Below, piece after piece: positions 19,369 through 28,684 of a stretch of 64,000 nucleotides of DNA. Position numbers and translations under genes: made by a program. The stretch lies in assembly GCA_048267305.1 (NCBI GenBank), contig JBLWXT010000010.1, positions 62,001 through 126,000 on the forward strand, in the 5' to 3' direction. How positions within the stretch are numbered: the first letter of the stretch is position 1; each line of letters begins with the position of its first letter. Under the pieces are notes generated by a model. The model was not told the DNA's origin and made no database searches. It saw nothing but the letters and a program-made list of their open reading frames with translations. This stretch comes from Owenweeksia sp048267305. GTDB lineage: Bacteria > Bacteroidota > Bacteroidia > Flavobacteriales > Schleiferiaceae.

Positions 19369-19734
19369 ATGAACTATTTCCGCAAAAGAAAAAACGCATT
19401 TGGCTATGCCCTAAAGGGGCTTCGTTTCTTTTTCTCTAAAGAGGATCACGCTAAGGTTCATGCTATTGCGGGCCTAATTGCTGTATTACTTGGTTTTATA
19501 CTTAAAGTTACTATTTACGAGTGGTTAGTTATTATTCTTTGTATTGCAATTGTATTATCTGCTGAGGCAATAAACTCTGCATTGGAAAAGCTTACAGATA
19601 TAGCCTCGCCCGAGTTTTCGGAAAAAGCCGGAGCCGTAAAGGATATTGCTGCCGGAGCTGTTTTTATTGTGTCTGTAGCCGCTGCTATTGCCGGGGCTAT
19701 AATTTTCCTACCCAAAATCATTGCTTTTATATGA
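19369..19734 (+). CDS. Diacylglycerol/undecaprenol kinase family protein
   Basis: A 121-residue integral membrane kinase of the DgkA family. It has three membrane helices and the family signature EAINSALEKLTD ... EKAGAVKDIAAGAV, which carries the active-site Glu and the Mg-ATP contacts. Gram-positive relatives phosphorylate undecaprenol and E. coli DgkA phosphorylates diacylglycerol; the substrate here is undetermined. I use the ATG at 19369 (MNYFRKRK), not the TTG at 19351. The stop overlaps the start of the GAF gene by four bases. Confidence 0.88.
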   Translation: MNYFRKRKNAFGYALKGLRFFFSKEDHAKVHAIAGLIAVLLGFILKVTIYEWLVIILCIAIVLSAEAINSALEKLTDIASPEFSEKAGAVKDIAAGAVFIVSVAAAIAGAIIFLPKIIAFI

Positions 19735-20222
19735 CATCACACATTGAGTTAAAGTCTGAAATTGAAAAAATCATTTCTGATAAATATCTGACTACCCCTC
19801 AAATTCTTAAATCAATTACAAGTCTTCTTCAGCAATACGCAGAAAAGTACACATGGGTTGGGTTTTACCACATGAATGATACGAACCAAACCCTGCACTT
19901 AGGACAATACACCGGGAAGGAAACCGATCATACGGTTATTCCTTACGGGAAAGGGATTTGCGGACAAGTGGCTGTTACCGGCTCTACTTATATAGCAGAG
20001 GACGTTACTGCAGAATCCAACTACATTGCCTGTAGTATAGATGTGAGATCAGAGATTGTGGTGCCTATTTATCACAATAAAAAATTAGTTGCCCAGCTGG
20101 ATATAGACAGTAAGCAGGCCAATGCCTTTGATGATGCCGACCGAAAAATGCTGGAGGAGCTTTGCAATCTAGTAGGGGAAACTTTTGGCGCAGATTTAAG
20201 AATTCAACGATTGGAAGATTAG
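19731..20222 (+). CDS. GAF domain protein, free methionine-(R)-sulfoxide reductase-like
   Basis: A 163-residue single GAF domain. It shows the fRMsr signature: GKGICGQVAVTG, then YIACSIDVRSEIVVPI, then LDIDS near the C terminus. Two of the redox cysteines of this family (in GxCG and in IAC) are present. The third, usually about ten residues before GxCG, is replaced by a non-cysteine. Enzymes of this family reduce free methionine-R-sulfoxide with thioredoxin. With one cysteine missing, activity is likely but unproven. Its start codon overlaps the upstream kinase stop (ATGA). Confidence 0.82.
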   Translation: MTSHIELKSEIEKIISDKYLTTPQILKSITSLLQQYAEKYTWVGFYHMNDTNQTLHLGQYTGKETDHTVIPYGKGICGQVAVTGSTYIAEDVTAESNYIACSIDVRSEIVVPIYHNKKLVAQLDIDSKQANAFDDADRKMLEELCNLVGETFGADLRIQRLED

Positions 20223-20283
20223 AAAATTTGATGATTTGACCATTCTTACAATGGCTCTTTTATTTGGGACTTCGAATTTACCG

Positions 20284-21531
20284 CTATCCCCCCGCCCTAA
20301 TCGCTTCCACAGGGTCAAGCCTTGAGGCCATATATGCCGGGATAAATCCTGAAATCAATCCAATTGACGCAGATATAGTGAGCCCCTGAATAATATTCCC
20401 CATGGTCAACATCATATCAAAGCCGCTGGCCTTCGTTATTATAAACATTAGTATAAACACTAAAAACAGCCCGATTGCCCCACCAATAAGGCAAAGCACT
20501 ACTGACTCTAAAAGAAACTGAAGAAGCACAAAGTAATTTTTGGCGCCAAGGCTCTTTTGAATTCCTATTTGATTGGTGCGCTCACGCACACTCACAAACA
20601 TGATATTGGCAATACCAAAGCCACCCACCAAAATACTAAAGCCTCCTATGGCCCACCCTGCCATTCCCAAAATCCCAAACATCACATCCAGCCCGGATGA
20701 AAGCATGGAGCTTTCATTTATAGCAAAATTATCCTCTGCCTTTGGCTTCAATTTTCTAATTGAGCGCATTACGCCTCTCACTTCATCTTTTAACATCTCC
20801 ACCTCCACTCCTGGCGCGGCCTTAGCCATTATAAATGATCCATTCTGATCATCCACATTTAAAATACTTCTAATAAAATTTACAGGAATTACGGCAAACT
20901 CATCCACATTTTGACCCACCAGGCTTTTTCCCTGTTTTTTAAAGACGCCAATCACCCTCACCTTTCGCCCAACTACCGTAAACTCCTTATCCAGGGGATC
21001 CTCGGTTCCAAACAAGCCCTCGGCAATTTCTGCCCCAAGCACCGCTACCGGTGTTCCTGATTTTGACTCCAATGAACTGAAGTATCGTCCACGCTCAATC
21101 TCATATTCCCACAAATTATAGTAGCCATGTGACACAGGGAGAAGAGTTGCATTTTCCACACTGTTCAGCCGGTGCTTTATGGTTTTATTCATCCCAAAAC
21201 CAAAGGCAATATCCTGGGCCGATGCCACTCGCTTTTCCAGTTTTTCAAATTCCCTGTAACCGGGATTGGGCCTTTGGAAATATTTCCACCATTCATAATC
21301 TCCATCACCTCCACCCCACGGCATTTTTTGAACGTAAACCACATCGCTACCCAAGGATTGAAAGCTGGTGCGGATGCTTCTTTCTAAAGAATCAACAACG
21401 GTAAAAACTGAGATAATGGTAAAAATACCAATGGTGATCCCCAGTAAACTAAGGATGGTGCGAAGCATATTTACCCGCAAGGCATGAAGCGCAAAAATGA
21501 AACTCTCTTTAAGAATTCGAAGAAAAATCAT
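20284..21531 (-). CDS. MacB-like ABC transporter permease
   Basis: A 415-residue permease. It has an N-terminal membrane helix after LRVNMLRTILSLLGITIGIF, a MacB_PCD periplasmic domain (about 50-270) and a three-helix FtsX domain at the C terminus, with VRERTNQIGIQKSLGAKNYF and the final RLDPVEAIRAGG. Such permeases, with a MacB-type ATPase and often a TolC channel, export peptides or act as mechanotransmitters on periplasmic targets. No ATPase gene is adjacent, so its partner is encoded elsewhere. Confidence 0.88.
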   Translation of the reverse strand: MIFLRILKESFIFALHALRVNMLRTILSLLGITIGIFTIISVFTVVDSLERSIRTSFQSLGSDVVYVQKMPWGGGDGDYEWWKYFQRPNPGYREFEKLEKRVASAQDIAFGFGMNKTIKHRLNSVENATLLPVSHGYYNLWEYEIERGRYFSSLESKSGTPVAVLGAEIAEGLFGTEDPLDKEFTVVGRKVRVIGVFKKQGKSLVGQNVDEFAVIPVNFIRSILNVDDQNGSFIMAKAAPGVEVEMLKDEVRGVMRSIRKLKPKAEDNFAINESSMLSSGLDVMFGILGMAGWAIGGFSILVGGFGIANIMFVSVRERTNQIGIQKSLGAKNYFVLLQFLLESVVLCLIGGAIGLFLVFILMFIITKASGFDMMLTMGNIIQGLTISASIGLISGFIPAYMASRLDPVEAIRAGG

Positions 21532-21631
21532 CGCGTGTTTTAAGTGGTGGGTAAAGATATATGAAAAAGCCTGCTAAAGGTGCCTGTAAAGCGGTGAATT
21601 TGGCTAAATTCGCGCCTTCAATTTTTGCATA

Positions 21632-23146
21632 ATGTCACACAACACATCCGCTCCAACAGCACTTATCTCAGTATTTTATAAAGATGGTCTTGATACTTTA
21701 GTTAAAGACCTGGTAAACAACGGTTACCGCCTGCTCTCTACAGGTGGCACCCGTAAATTTATTGAAGACCTTGGCTTTGAGGTGGATGCCGTAGAAGACC
21801 TCACCGGCTATCCAAGCATATTGGGAGGTCGTGTAAAAACTCTTCACCCAAAGGTTTTCGGAGGGATTTTAGGCAGACGTGATCTCGATTCTGACCGCCT
21901 GGAAATGAGCGATTTCGAAATCCCAAACATCGATGTAATAGTCGTTGACCTTTACCCTTTTTCAGAAACTGTTGCTGCTGGTGGTTCACACGCAGACATC
22001 ATTGAAAAGATTGATATTGGTGGAATTTCACTTATAAGAGCTGCTGCCAAAAATTATAAGGATACCTGGATTATCCCCTCAAGGGAATTTTACGGTGAAG
22101 CCATTGAGGTATTACAAAATGGAAAGCCAACCGAGGAGGATAGAAGACGCTTTGCAACCGCAGCCTTCCAAATCTCTTCTTCTTATGACACGGCCATTCA
22201 CACCTACCTTTTGGGTAATGAGCCTGTTTCGCAAATTACACTTGGGGCCAAAAATGAATTGAGGTACGGAGAAAACCCACACCAAAATGGAGCCTTTTAT
22301 GGCAATCTTGATGAAGTTTTTGAAAAACTTCACGGCAAAGACCTCTCCTACAACAACTTGCTTGACGCTGATGCTGCCGTAAATCTCATTAAGGAATTTG
22401 ACGCTACCACCATCGCCATTTTAAAGCACAACAATGCCTGCGGACTTGCCAGTAGAGAAAACTTGGCCGATGCCTGGACTGATGCGCTGGCTGGTGATCC
22501 GCAGTCAGCTTTTGGAGGGGTGATTATCTCCAATAGAGAAGTTGACGCCCAAACAGCTGAAGGTATGGACGCCATATTCTTCGAAATTGTAATGGCGCCT
22601 TCTTACACCGAGGAAGCATTGACAATACTGAAGAAAAAGAAAAACAGAATTATACTTATCCTAAAGGATTTTGAATTGCCCAAAACTCAATTCAGAACTC
22701 TTTTGAATGGCGTTTTGGCTCAGGATAAAGACTTGAAAACCGACACTAAAGAAGGTATGGAGGTAAAAACTGATGCCTCACCATCAGCAAATGAATACGA
22801 TGATCTTGTTTTTGCATCGAAAATTTGCAAGCATACCAAGAGCAATACCATAGTGTTAGCAAAAAACAAGCAGTTAATTGCAAGTGGTACCGGTCAAACA
22901 TCAAGAGTAGATGCACTCAACCAAGCCATTACTAAGGCCAAAAACTTTAAATTTGACCTGAAGGGGGCCGTTATGGCATCAGATGCATTTTTTCCTTTTC
23001 CAGATTGTGTGGAAATTGCAAGTGATGCAGGAATAACTTCTGTCATCCAACCGGGAGGATCTATTAAAGATCAGCTCTCTATTGACTTTTGCAACACACG
23101 GAAGATGTCCATGGTATTTACAGGCACCCGCCACTTTAAACACTAA
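21632..23146 (+). CDS. purH: Bifunctional AICAR formyltransferase / IMP cyclohydrolase PurH
   Basis: A 504-residue enzyme for the last two steps of IMP synthesis. The N-terminal MGS-like cyclohydrolase domain covers about 1-190 (LLSTGGTRKFIEDLG, GGRVKTLHPKVFGG). The C-terminal transformylase follows, with RYGENPHQNGAFYG, LKHNNACGLASREN and SDAFFPFPDCVE. Length and motifs are normal. It lies 8 bases upstream of mreB, so read-through into the cell-shape operon is likely. Confidence 0.96.
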   Translation: MSHNTSAPTALISVFYKDGLDTLVKDLVNNGYRLLSTGGTRKFIEDLGFEVDAVEDLTGYPSILGGRVKTLHPKVFGGILGRRDLDSDRLEMSDFEIPNIDVIVVDLYPFSETVAAGGSHADIIEKIDIGGISLIRAAAKNYKDTWIIPSREFYGEAIEVLQNGKPTEEDRRRFATAAFQISSSYDTAIHTYLLGNEPVSQITLGAKNELRYGENPHQNGAFYGNLDEVFEKLHGKDLSYNNLLDADAAVNLIKEFDATTIAILKHNNACGLASRENLADAWTDALAGDPQSAFGGVIISNREVDAQTAEGMDAIFFEIVMAPSYTEEALTILKKKKNRIILILKDFELPKTQFRTLLNGVLAQDKDLKTDTKEGMEVKTDASPSANEYDDLVFASKICKHTKSNTIVLAKNKQLIASGTGQTSRVDALNQAITKAKNFKFDLKGAVMASDAFFPFPDCVEIASDAGITSVIQPGGSIKDQLSIDFCNTRKMSMVFTGTRHFKH

Positions 23147-23154
23147 AAAAACTA

Positions 23155-24180
23155 ATGGGATTATTTGATTTATTCAAGGAGGATATTGCCATTGACCTTG
23201 GCACCGCAAACACCCTTATCATACACAACGATAAGGTGGTGGTTGATGCACCCTCCATTGTAGCCATTGACCGTACTACCGGAAAGATTATTGCCGTGGG
23301 CCATCAGGCACGTCAGATGCATGGCAAAACCCACGAAAACATAAAGACCATAAGACCCTTGAAAGACGGTGTAATTGCCGACTTTGAAGCTTCTGAAGCC
23401 ATGATAAGGGAAATGATAAAAAGTATCCCTTCGCTAAAAAAACGACTTATTCCTGCTGCCCTGCGCATGGTTATATGTATTCCTTCCGGGATAACCGAAG
23501 TGGAAAAACGTGCCGTACGCGACTCTGCCCAACATGCTGGCGCTCGCGAAGTGTACCTTATACATGAGCCCATGGCTGCTGCTATTGGTACCGGGGTGGA
23601 TGTGCAGGAGCCTAAGGGAAACATGATAATTGACATCGGTGGTGGTACCACCGAAATTGCCGTATTGGCCCTTGGAGGTATTGTTGCCGATAAGTCTATA
23701 AAAGTGGCTGGTGACGTGTTTACCAATGATATCAGCTATTACATGCGCACGCAGCATAACCTGTATGTAGGTGAGCGTACCGCAGAAGAAATAAAAATCA
23801 ATATTGGCTCTGCATTGGATGACCTTGAAAATGGCCCTGAAGATATGGCTGTGCAAGGACGTGACCTGCTTACCGGTAAGCCAAAACAGATTATGGTTAC
23901 CTATAAGGAAATTGCCAAGGCCCTTGATAAATCCATCATGCGTATTGAAGATGCTATTATGGAAGCCCTTTCCATGACGCCTCCCGAATTGGCGGCTGAC
24001 ATCTACAACAGTGGTATTTACATGGCTGGTGGTGGTTCTATGCTTCGTGGGTTAGACAAAAGGGTTTCTATGAAAACGGATTTACCGGTATATGTGGCTG
24101 AAGATCCACTTCGCGCAGTTGTGCGAGGCACTGGTATTGCCCTAAAAAATATTGGCAAGTTTAATTTCCTGATGTCGTAA
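23155..24180 (+). CDS. mreB: Rod shape-determining protein MreB
   Basis: A 341-residue bacterial actin. The phosphate-1 loop is DIAIDLGTANTLI, phosphate-2 is MIIDIGGGTTEIAVLALGG, and the adenosine motif is YMAGGGSMLRGLD near the C terminus. MreB filaments move under the inner membrane and guide lateral cell-wall synthesis by the RodA-PBP2 complex encoded downstream. It is the first cell-shape gene of the run mreB-mreC-mreD-pbp2-rodA and is followed by mreC after 13 bases. Confidence 0.97.
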   Translation: MGLFDLFKEDIAIDLGTANTLIIHNDKVVVDAPSIVAIDRTTGKIIAVGHQARQMHGKTHENIKTIRPLKDGVIADFEASEAMIREMIKSIPSLKKRLIPAALRMVICIPSGITEVEKRAVRDSAQHAGAREVYLIHEPMAAAIGTGVDVQEPKGNMIIDIGGGTTEIAVLALGGIVADKSIKVAGDVFTNDISYYMRTQHNLYVGERTAEEIKINIGSALDDLENGPEDMAVQGRDLLTGKPKQIMVTYKEIAKALDKSIMRIEDAIMEALSMTPPELAADIYNSGIYMAGGGSMLRGLDKRVSMKTDLPVYVAEDPLRAVVRGTGIALKNIGKFNFLMS

Positions 24181-24193
24181 AATATTATCCTGA

Positions 24194-25021
24194 ATGCGGA
24201 AAATACTGGGTTTACTCTATCGCAGCAGGATATTTTTACTCTTTATTGCCCTGGAGGCCATTGCCTTTGTTTGGATTACCCAAAGCCGTAGTTTTCAACG
24301 GGCAGTGCTTATCAATTCTTCTAATGAGGTTACAGGCTACATTTTAGAAAAAACAGAAGACTGGCAGGATTATCTGGAGCTCAAAACTCAAAATGAGAAG
24401 CTTGCCAAAGAAAACGCTCAGCTAAGAGGGCAGGACTCCATCTCTCTTTACCCCCTTGCCATACCACAACAGCAAATCAATGATAGCCTGTACAAGGTAC
24501 GCTACACCTATATGGACGCTGAAGTAATAAACAGCAGCTACATGAAGGCCCGAAATTACATGACCCTGAATCGCGGACGTATACACGGCATTGAACCAAA
24601 CATGGGTATTATTGGGAGCCGTGGAGTGGTTGGTGTGGTAAAAGATGTAAGTGAACACTTTTGTACTGCCGTGCCTTTAATAAATACTTCCTTCAGGGTA
24701 AGCGGACGACTAAAAAGCAACATGAACTTTGGCCCTGTAGAGTGGAAAGGGAGCAGCTATCAACACACCTACCTAGGCGATATACCTCGCCATGTGGAAA
24801 TTACCATTGGAGATACCGTTGTAACCGATAGCCGAAGTCAGATATTTCCGCAGGGCATTCTAATCGGTACGGTTGAGTCGTATCAACTGCAGGAAGACCA
24901 AAATTTCAATGAACTTAAATTGCGTATTTCCACGGATTTTTCCTCGCTAGACCACGTTTATATCATTAAGGACATGATGAAGGAAGAGCTACAGGAACTG
25001 GAAAGCAAACTGACTCAGTAA
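24194..25021 (+). CDS. mreC: Rod shape-determining protein MreC
   Basis: A 275-residue bitopic protein: one N-terminal membrane helix (about 12-30), a coiled coil (about 50-80) and two small periplasmic beta domains, with RNYMTLNRGRIHGIEPNMGIIG and the later FPQGILIGTV characteristic of MreC. It links cytoplasmic MreB to the periplasmic part of the elongasome and activates PBP2. The stop codon overlaps the mreD start by one base (TAATG). Confidence 0.94.
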   Translation: MRKILGLLYRSRIFLLFIALEAIAFVWITQSRSFQRAVLINSSNEVTGYILEKTEDWQDYLELKTQNEKLAKENAQLRGQDSISLYPLAIPQQQINDSLYKVRYTYMDAEVINSSYMKARNYMTLNRGRIHGIEPNMGIIGSRGVVGVVKDVSEHFCTAVPLINTSFRVSGRLKSNMNFGPVEWKGSSYQHTYLGDIPRHVEITIGDTVVTDSRSQIFPQGILIGTVESYQLQEDQNFNELKLRISTDFSSLDHVYIIKDMMKEELQELESKLTQ

Positions 25022-25524
25022 TGGAAGGGCTAAAGCAAATATCGTCTTTTGTGCTATTGCTGCTATTGCAGATTCTCATCTTCAATCACATAAACATGTC
25101 CGGGTATTTGAATCCATACGTTTATGTTCTTTTCATCCTAATGCTCCCCATGAACTACTCCCGGGCCACAGTGCTTATACTGGCTTTTATAATGGGGGCA
25201 TGTGTTGATATTTTTGAAAACAGCGGAGGTGTACACATAGCAGCATCCGTTATCCTTGGATGGATCAGAAGACCCCTGTTGAGTGTAGCTACCCAAAAAC
25301 GAGGTGTTGATTTTGAAAATCTGCGCATTGGAAGATTAACGCTAAGCAACTTTGCCATATATGCCATACTGGGCATTTTTATTCATCACTTTTTCCTCTT
25401 TCTCATCGAAAGTTCTCAACTTGGAGATATTGGTACAATAATGGTGCGTACTTTAGTAAGCACTGGTTTTACCTTTATTTTTGTTATAATGGTTCACCTT
25501 TGGAACTTCAGGAAGAAAGATTGA
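25021..25524 (+). CDS. mreD: Rod shape-determining protein MreD
   Basis: A 167-residue hydrophobic protein with five or six predicted membrane helices. Sequence conservation in MreD is low, so the call rests on size, topology and its position between mreC and pbp2. The segment YVLFILMLPMNYSRATVLI fits Bacteroidota MreD proteins. It overlaps mreC by one base and is followed by pbp2 after three bases, so the genes are surely co-transcribed. Confidence 0.9.
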   Translation: MEGLKQISSFVLLLLLQILIFNHINMSGYLNPYVYVLFILMLPMNYSRATVLILAFIMGACVDIFENSGGVHIAASVILGWIRRPLLSVATQKRGVDFENLRIGRLTLSNFAIYAILGIFIHHFFLFLIESSQLGDIGTIMVRTLVSTGFTFIFVIMVHLWNFRKKD

Positions 25525-25527
25525 TTC

Positions 25528-27387
25528 ATGCAGCGTAAATTCTTATTCTACTTTTTTTTTATTGGCCTCGCTTTGATCTTTATGGCCAGGCTTTTTTATA
25601 TTCAGGTAATCCGCAAGGACTTTCGCCTTTCGGCCGAAAACAACGTTATCCGCAAGGAAATGGTTTACCCGGGCCGCGGGATTATTTATGACAGAAACCA
25701 TAAACTACTTATTGGCAATCAGTCGGCATATGATCTCATGGTTATCCCTCGCCAGGTGGAACGCATGGATACCACTACCTTTTGTGAACTATTGGGAATT
25801 ACCAGGGAAACCTTCACCTTAAAACTGGCCGAAGCAAAATCCTACAGCACCTATAAACCAAGTGTATTTTTAAAACAGTTAAGCAAGGAACAATTTGCCT
25901 ATTTCCAGGAAATGCTCAGTCAGTTTCCCGGTTTTTTTCCGCAAAAGCGTATCCTTAGAGAATACCGATACAACTCTGCCGCCAACGTAATTGGATTTAT
26001 TGGAGAAGCATCAGATCAGTATTTGGCAGACCATCCCTCCTACCGCAAAGGTGATTTGGTTGGTAAAACCGGAATTGAAAAATCGTATGAGGAATTACTT
26101 CGCGGACATGTAGGTATTCAATACCGCATGGTGGATGTACACAATCGCGTAAAGGGCCGCTTTGAAGATGGCAAATACGACACCCTTCCTAAACCGGGCG
26201 AAGACATTACCTGCACCGTTGATATAATATTACAGCAATATGGTGAACGCCTGATGAATGGCAAACGGGGAAGCGTGGTGGCCATTGAGCCTGCCACCGG
26301 TGAAATACTGGCATTGGTAACCAGCCCAAGCTACGACCCCAACCTAATGGTGGGCCGCGATCGTACCAAAAACTACAGTCTCTTATATTCTGACAGCATT
26401 AATAAACCTCTGTACGACAGAGCACTTTTAGCTGAATACCCTCCCGGCTCCACCTTTAAGGTATTGGGCGCATTAATAGGTTTGCAGGAAGGAGTAATTG
26501 ATGCCAACACCACCTACTATTGCCGTGGTGGTTTTCATTACGGTAGGTTAAATGTAAAATGCCACTGCCCGTATGGTTCTGCTATTTCATTGCGAAACAG
26601 TATCAGTAAATCATGTAATAATTATTACTGCCAGGTTTTTAAAAGCACCATTGAAAAATACCCGAATGCACATGAAGGTATGGATGCCTGGAACAATCAC
26701 GTTAAGAGCTTTGGACTGGGTAAGTTTCTGAACAATGACCTGTCTACCGGCCGCAAGGGCTTTGTACCTGATGCTGCATATTACGACAGGGCTTTCAGAT
26801 ACCCCACATGGAAGGCGGTGAGTACGATTTCTCTTGGAATTGGGCAGGGAGAACTTTCCGTTACGCCCGTTCAATTGGCAAATATGACGGCAGCTGTTGC
26901 CAATCGTGGATTTTATTACACCCCTCACATCCTTAAAAAAGTGGGTGGAAAGGATATTAAAAACCCCGATTTTACAACTCCAAAATACACTACCATTGAT
27001 TCAAAGCACTTTGAAGGTGTGATTAACGGTATGTTTGACGTATTTGAATTGGGTACAGCACGTGCCAGCCGTTTAGACAGCATACAGATGTGTGGAAAAA
27101 CCGGCACAGCCGAAAATCCACATGGTCAGGATCACTCCATATTTATTGCTTTTGCACCAAAAGACAACCCTAAAATTGCCATTGCCATTATTGTGGAAAA
27201 CGGATACTGGGGAAGCAGATGGGCTGCTCCTATTGCCTCGCTCATGATTGAGCAATATCTTACCGGAAAAATTACTCGTCCTCAGCTGGAAAAGAAAATG
27301 TTTGAAGGCACACTGGAGGACGAATACCGCAAGCAGTTTGAAGGCGAGTACAAGAAAAAACCCGCGATAGCTGCCGTAGAACAATGA
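25528..27387 (+). CDS. mrdA: Penicillin-binding protein 2 (elongation transpeptidase)
   Basis: A 619-residue class B PBP that crosslinks lateral-wall peptidoglycan with RodA. It has one N-terminal membrane helix, a PBP dimerisation domain (about 45-215) and a transpeptidase domain with all three active-site motifs: SxxK in PPGSTFKVLG (near 307), SxN in SKSCNNYY (near 360) and KTG in CGKTGTAENPHG (near 524). The cysteines in the YYCRGGF and KCHCPYG segments match a zinc-like or disulfide cluster seen in several PBP2 proteins. It overlaps rodA by four bases. Confidence 0.96.
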   Translation: MQRKFLFYFFFIGLALIFMARLFYIQVIRKDFRLSAENNVIRKEMVYPGRGIIYDRNHKLLIGNQSAYDLMVIPRQVERMDTTTFCELLGITRETFTLKLAEAKSYSTYKPSVFLKQLSKEQFAYFQEMLSQFPGFFPQKRILREYRYNSAANVIGFIGEASDQYLADHPSYRKGDLVGKTGIEKSYEELLRGHVGIQYRMVDVHNRVKGRFEDGKYDTLPKPGEDITCTVDIILQQYGERLMNGKRGSVVAIEPATGEILALVTSPSYDPNLMVGRDRTKNYSLLYSDSINKPLYDRALLAEYPPGSTFKVLGALIGLQEGVIDANTTYYCRGGFHYGRLNVKCHCPYGSAISLRNSISKSCNNYYCQVFKSTIEKYPNAHEGMDAWNNHVKSFGLGKFLNNDLSTGRKGFVPDAAYYDRAFRYPTWKAVSTISLGIGQGELSVTPVQLANMTAAVANRGFYYTPHILKKVGGKDIKNPDFTTPKYTTIDSKHFEGVINGMFDVFELGTARASRLDSIQMCGKTGTAENPHGQDHSIFIAFAPKDNPKIAIAIIVENGYWGSRWAAPIASLMIEQYLTGKITRPQLEKKMFEGTLEDEYRKQFEGEYKKKPAIAAVEQ

Positions 27388-28643
27388 GAAACAATCAAAG
27401 CATTTTTGCGCGTATCGACTGGATGCTTGTGCTCCTTTATTTCGCACTGGTACTTTTAGGCTGGGGGAATATCTACGCGGCCGTTTATAACGAAGAGTTC
27501 AGCAGTATTTTCGACATCAGCCAGGAATATGGCCGCCAGCTAATGTGGATAGGCACTTCCGTGATCATTATCATCCTCATAATGCTTACCGATACCAGTA
27601 TATACCAAACCTTGGCCTGGCCCATATACTTTATAATGCTGGCTTTGCTCGCAGGGGTGTTGGTATTTGGCAAAGAAGTGGCCGGAGCCCGCTCATGGTA
27701 TGCCATTGGCAGTTTTAGTTTACAGCCCTCAGAATTCGCGAAATTTGCCACTGCTCTTGCTGTGGCAAAGTTTCTGGGTACCAAGGACATATCACTGGAC
27801 TTATGGCGAAATCGCTTTATAGCTCTCATAATCATTTTGGTGCCGGCAGCCATTATTGTCCCTCAACCCGATCCCGGCTCAGCCATTGTTTACAGTTCCT
27901 TTTTTCTGGTTTTTTACCGCGAAGGATTACCCGGAGGCTACATCTTTCTGGGATTCACCCTAGTGGTGTTGTTTATCCTTAGTTTGTTGATTGATACCAT
28001 TTACCTCTTCTCCATCCTTGGAGTTATAGCATTAATTGCCATTTTCATAATGCGAAAAACAAGAGGCTCTATCATCCAAATAGTGGGCATCACCCTGCTG
28101 TGCATTGGTTTTATTCAAAGTGTGGATTACGCCTTTAATAATGTGTTGGAAGATCGTCATCGCAACCGAATAAACATATTACTTGGCAAAGCTCACGACC
28201 CCAAGGGGATTGGCTACAACACCAATCAATCCATGATTGCCATAGGATCAGGTGGCCTTACGGGAAAGGGATATTTAGAAGGTACCCAAACCAAGTATGA
28301 CTTTGTACCCGAACAAAGCACAGACTTTATCTTCTGCACCGTAGGTGAAGAATGGGGCTTTATAGGTAGCTCGGTGGTAATCATCCTTTTTGTGGTACTG
28401 CTGTTTAGGATAATTATTGTTGCCGAGCGGCAGAAATCAGCTTTCGCCAGAATTTATGGCTATTCCGTAGCCTCTATTATCTTCTTTCACTTTGCCGTGA
28501 ACATCGCCATGACTATTGGCCTGGCACCTGTAGTGGGGATTCCCCTGCCCTTCTTCAGCTATGGAGGTTCATCACTATGGGGATTCACCCTCCTCTATTT
28601 CATATTCGTGAAGCTTGATGCCGGTAAGATGGATCAGTTGTAG
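27384..28643 (+). CDS. rodA: Rod shape-determining protein RodA (SEDS glycosyltransferase)
   Basis: A 419-residue SEDS-family polytopic membrane protein (about ten helices) that polymerises lipid II into glycan strands. The family motifs are GARSWYAIGSFSLQPSEFAK, then PQPDPGSA, then FVPEQSTDFIFCTVGEEWGF, and the C-terminal GIPLPFFSYGGSS. It starts within the pbp2 stop codon (ATGA) and ends the cell-shape operon. A 10-base hairpin overlaps its stop codon. Confidence 0.96.
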   Translation: MRNNQSIFARIDWMLVLLYFALVLLGWGNIYAAVYNEEFSSIFDISQEYGRQLMWIGTSVIIIILIMLTDTSIYQTLAWPIYFIMLALLAGVLVFGKEVAGARSWYAIGSFSLQPSEFAKFATALAVAKFLGTKDISLDLWRNRFIALIIILVPAAIIVPQPDPGSAIVYSSFFLVFYREGLPGGYIFLGFTLVVLFILSLLIDTIYLFSILGVIALIAIFIMRKTRGSIIQIVGITLLCIGFIQSVDYAFNNVLEDRHRNRINILLGKAHDPKGIGYNTNQSMIAIGSGGLTGKGYLEGTQTKYDFVPEQSTDFIFCTVGEEWGFIGSSVVIILFVVLLFRIIIVAERQKSAFARIYGYSVASIIFFHFAVNIAMTIGLAPVVGIPLPFFSYGGSSLWGFTLLYFIFVKLDAGKMDQL

Positions 28644-28652
28644 ATCCATCTT
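28626..28652 (+). terminator. Hairpin overlapping the rodA stop codon
   Basis: AAGATGGATC at 28626-28635 pairs perfectly with GATCCATCTT at 28643-28652 around a 7-base loop that contains most of the TAG stop codon. No T-run follows, so it is not a classic intrinsic terminator. It could protect the 3' end or act with Rho. The next gene is convergent. Confidence 0.4.
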
Positions 28653-28684
28653 AGACAGTAGAGTTTAGTCAAAGTCCTGATTTT

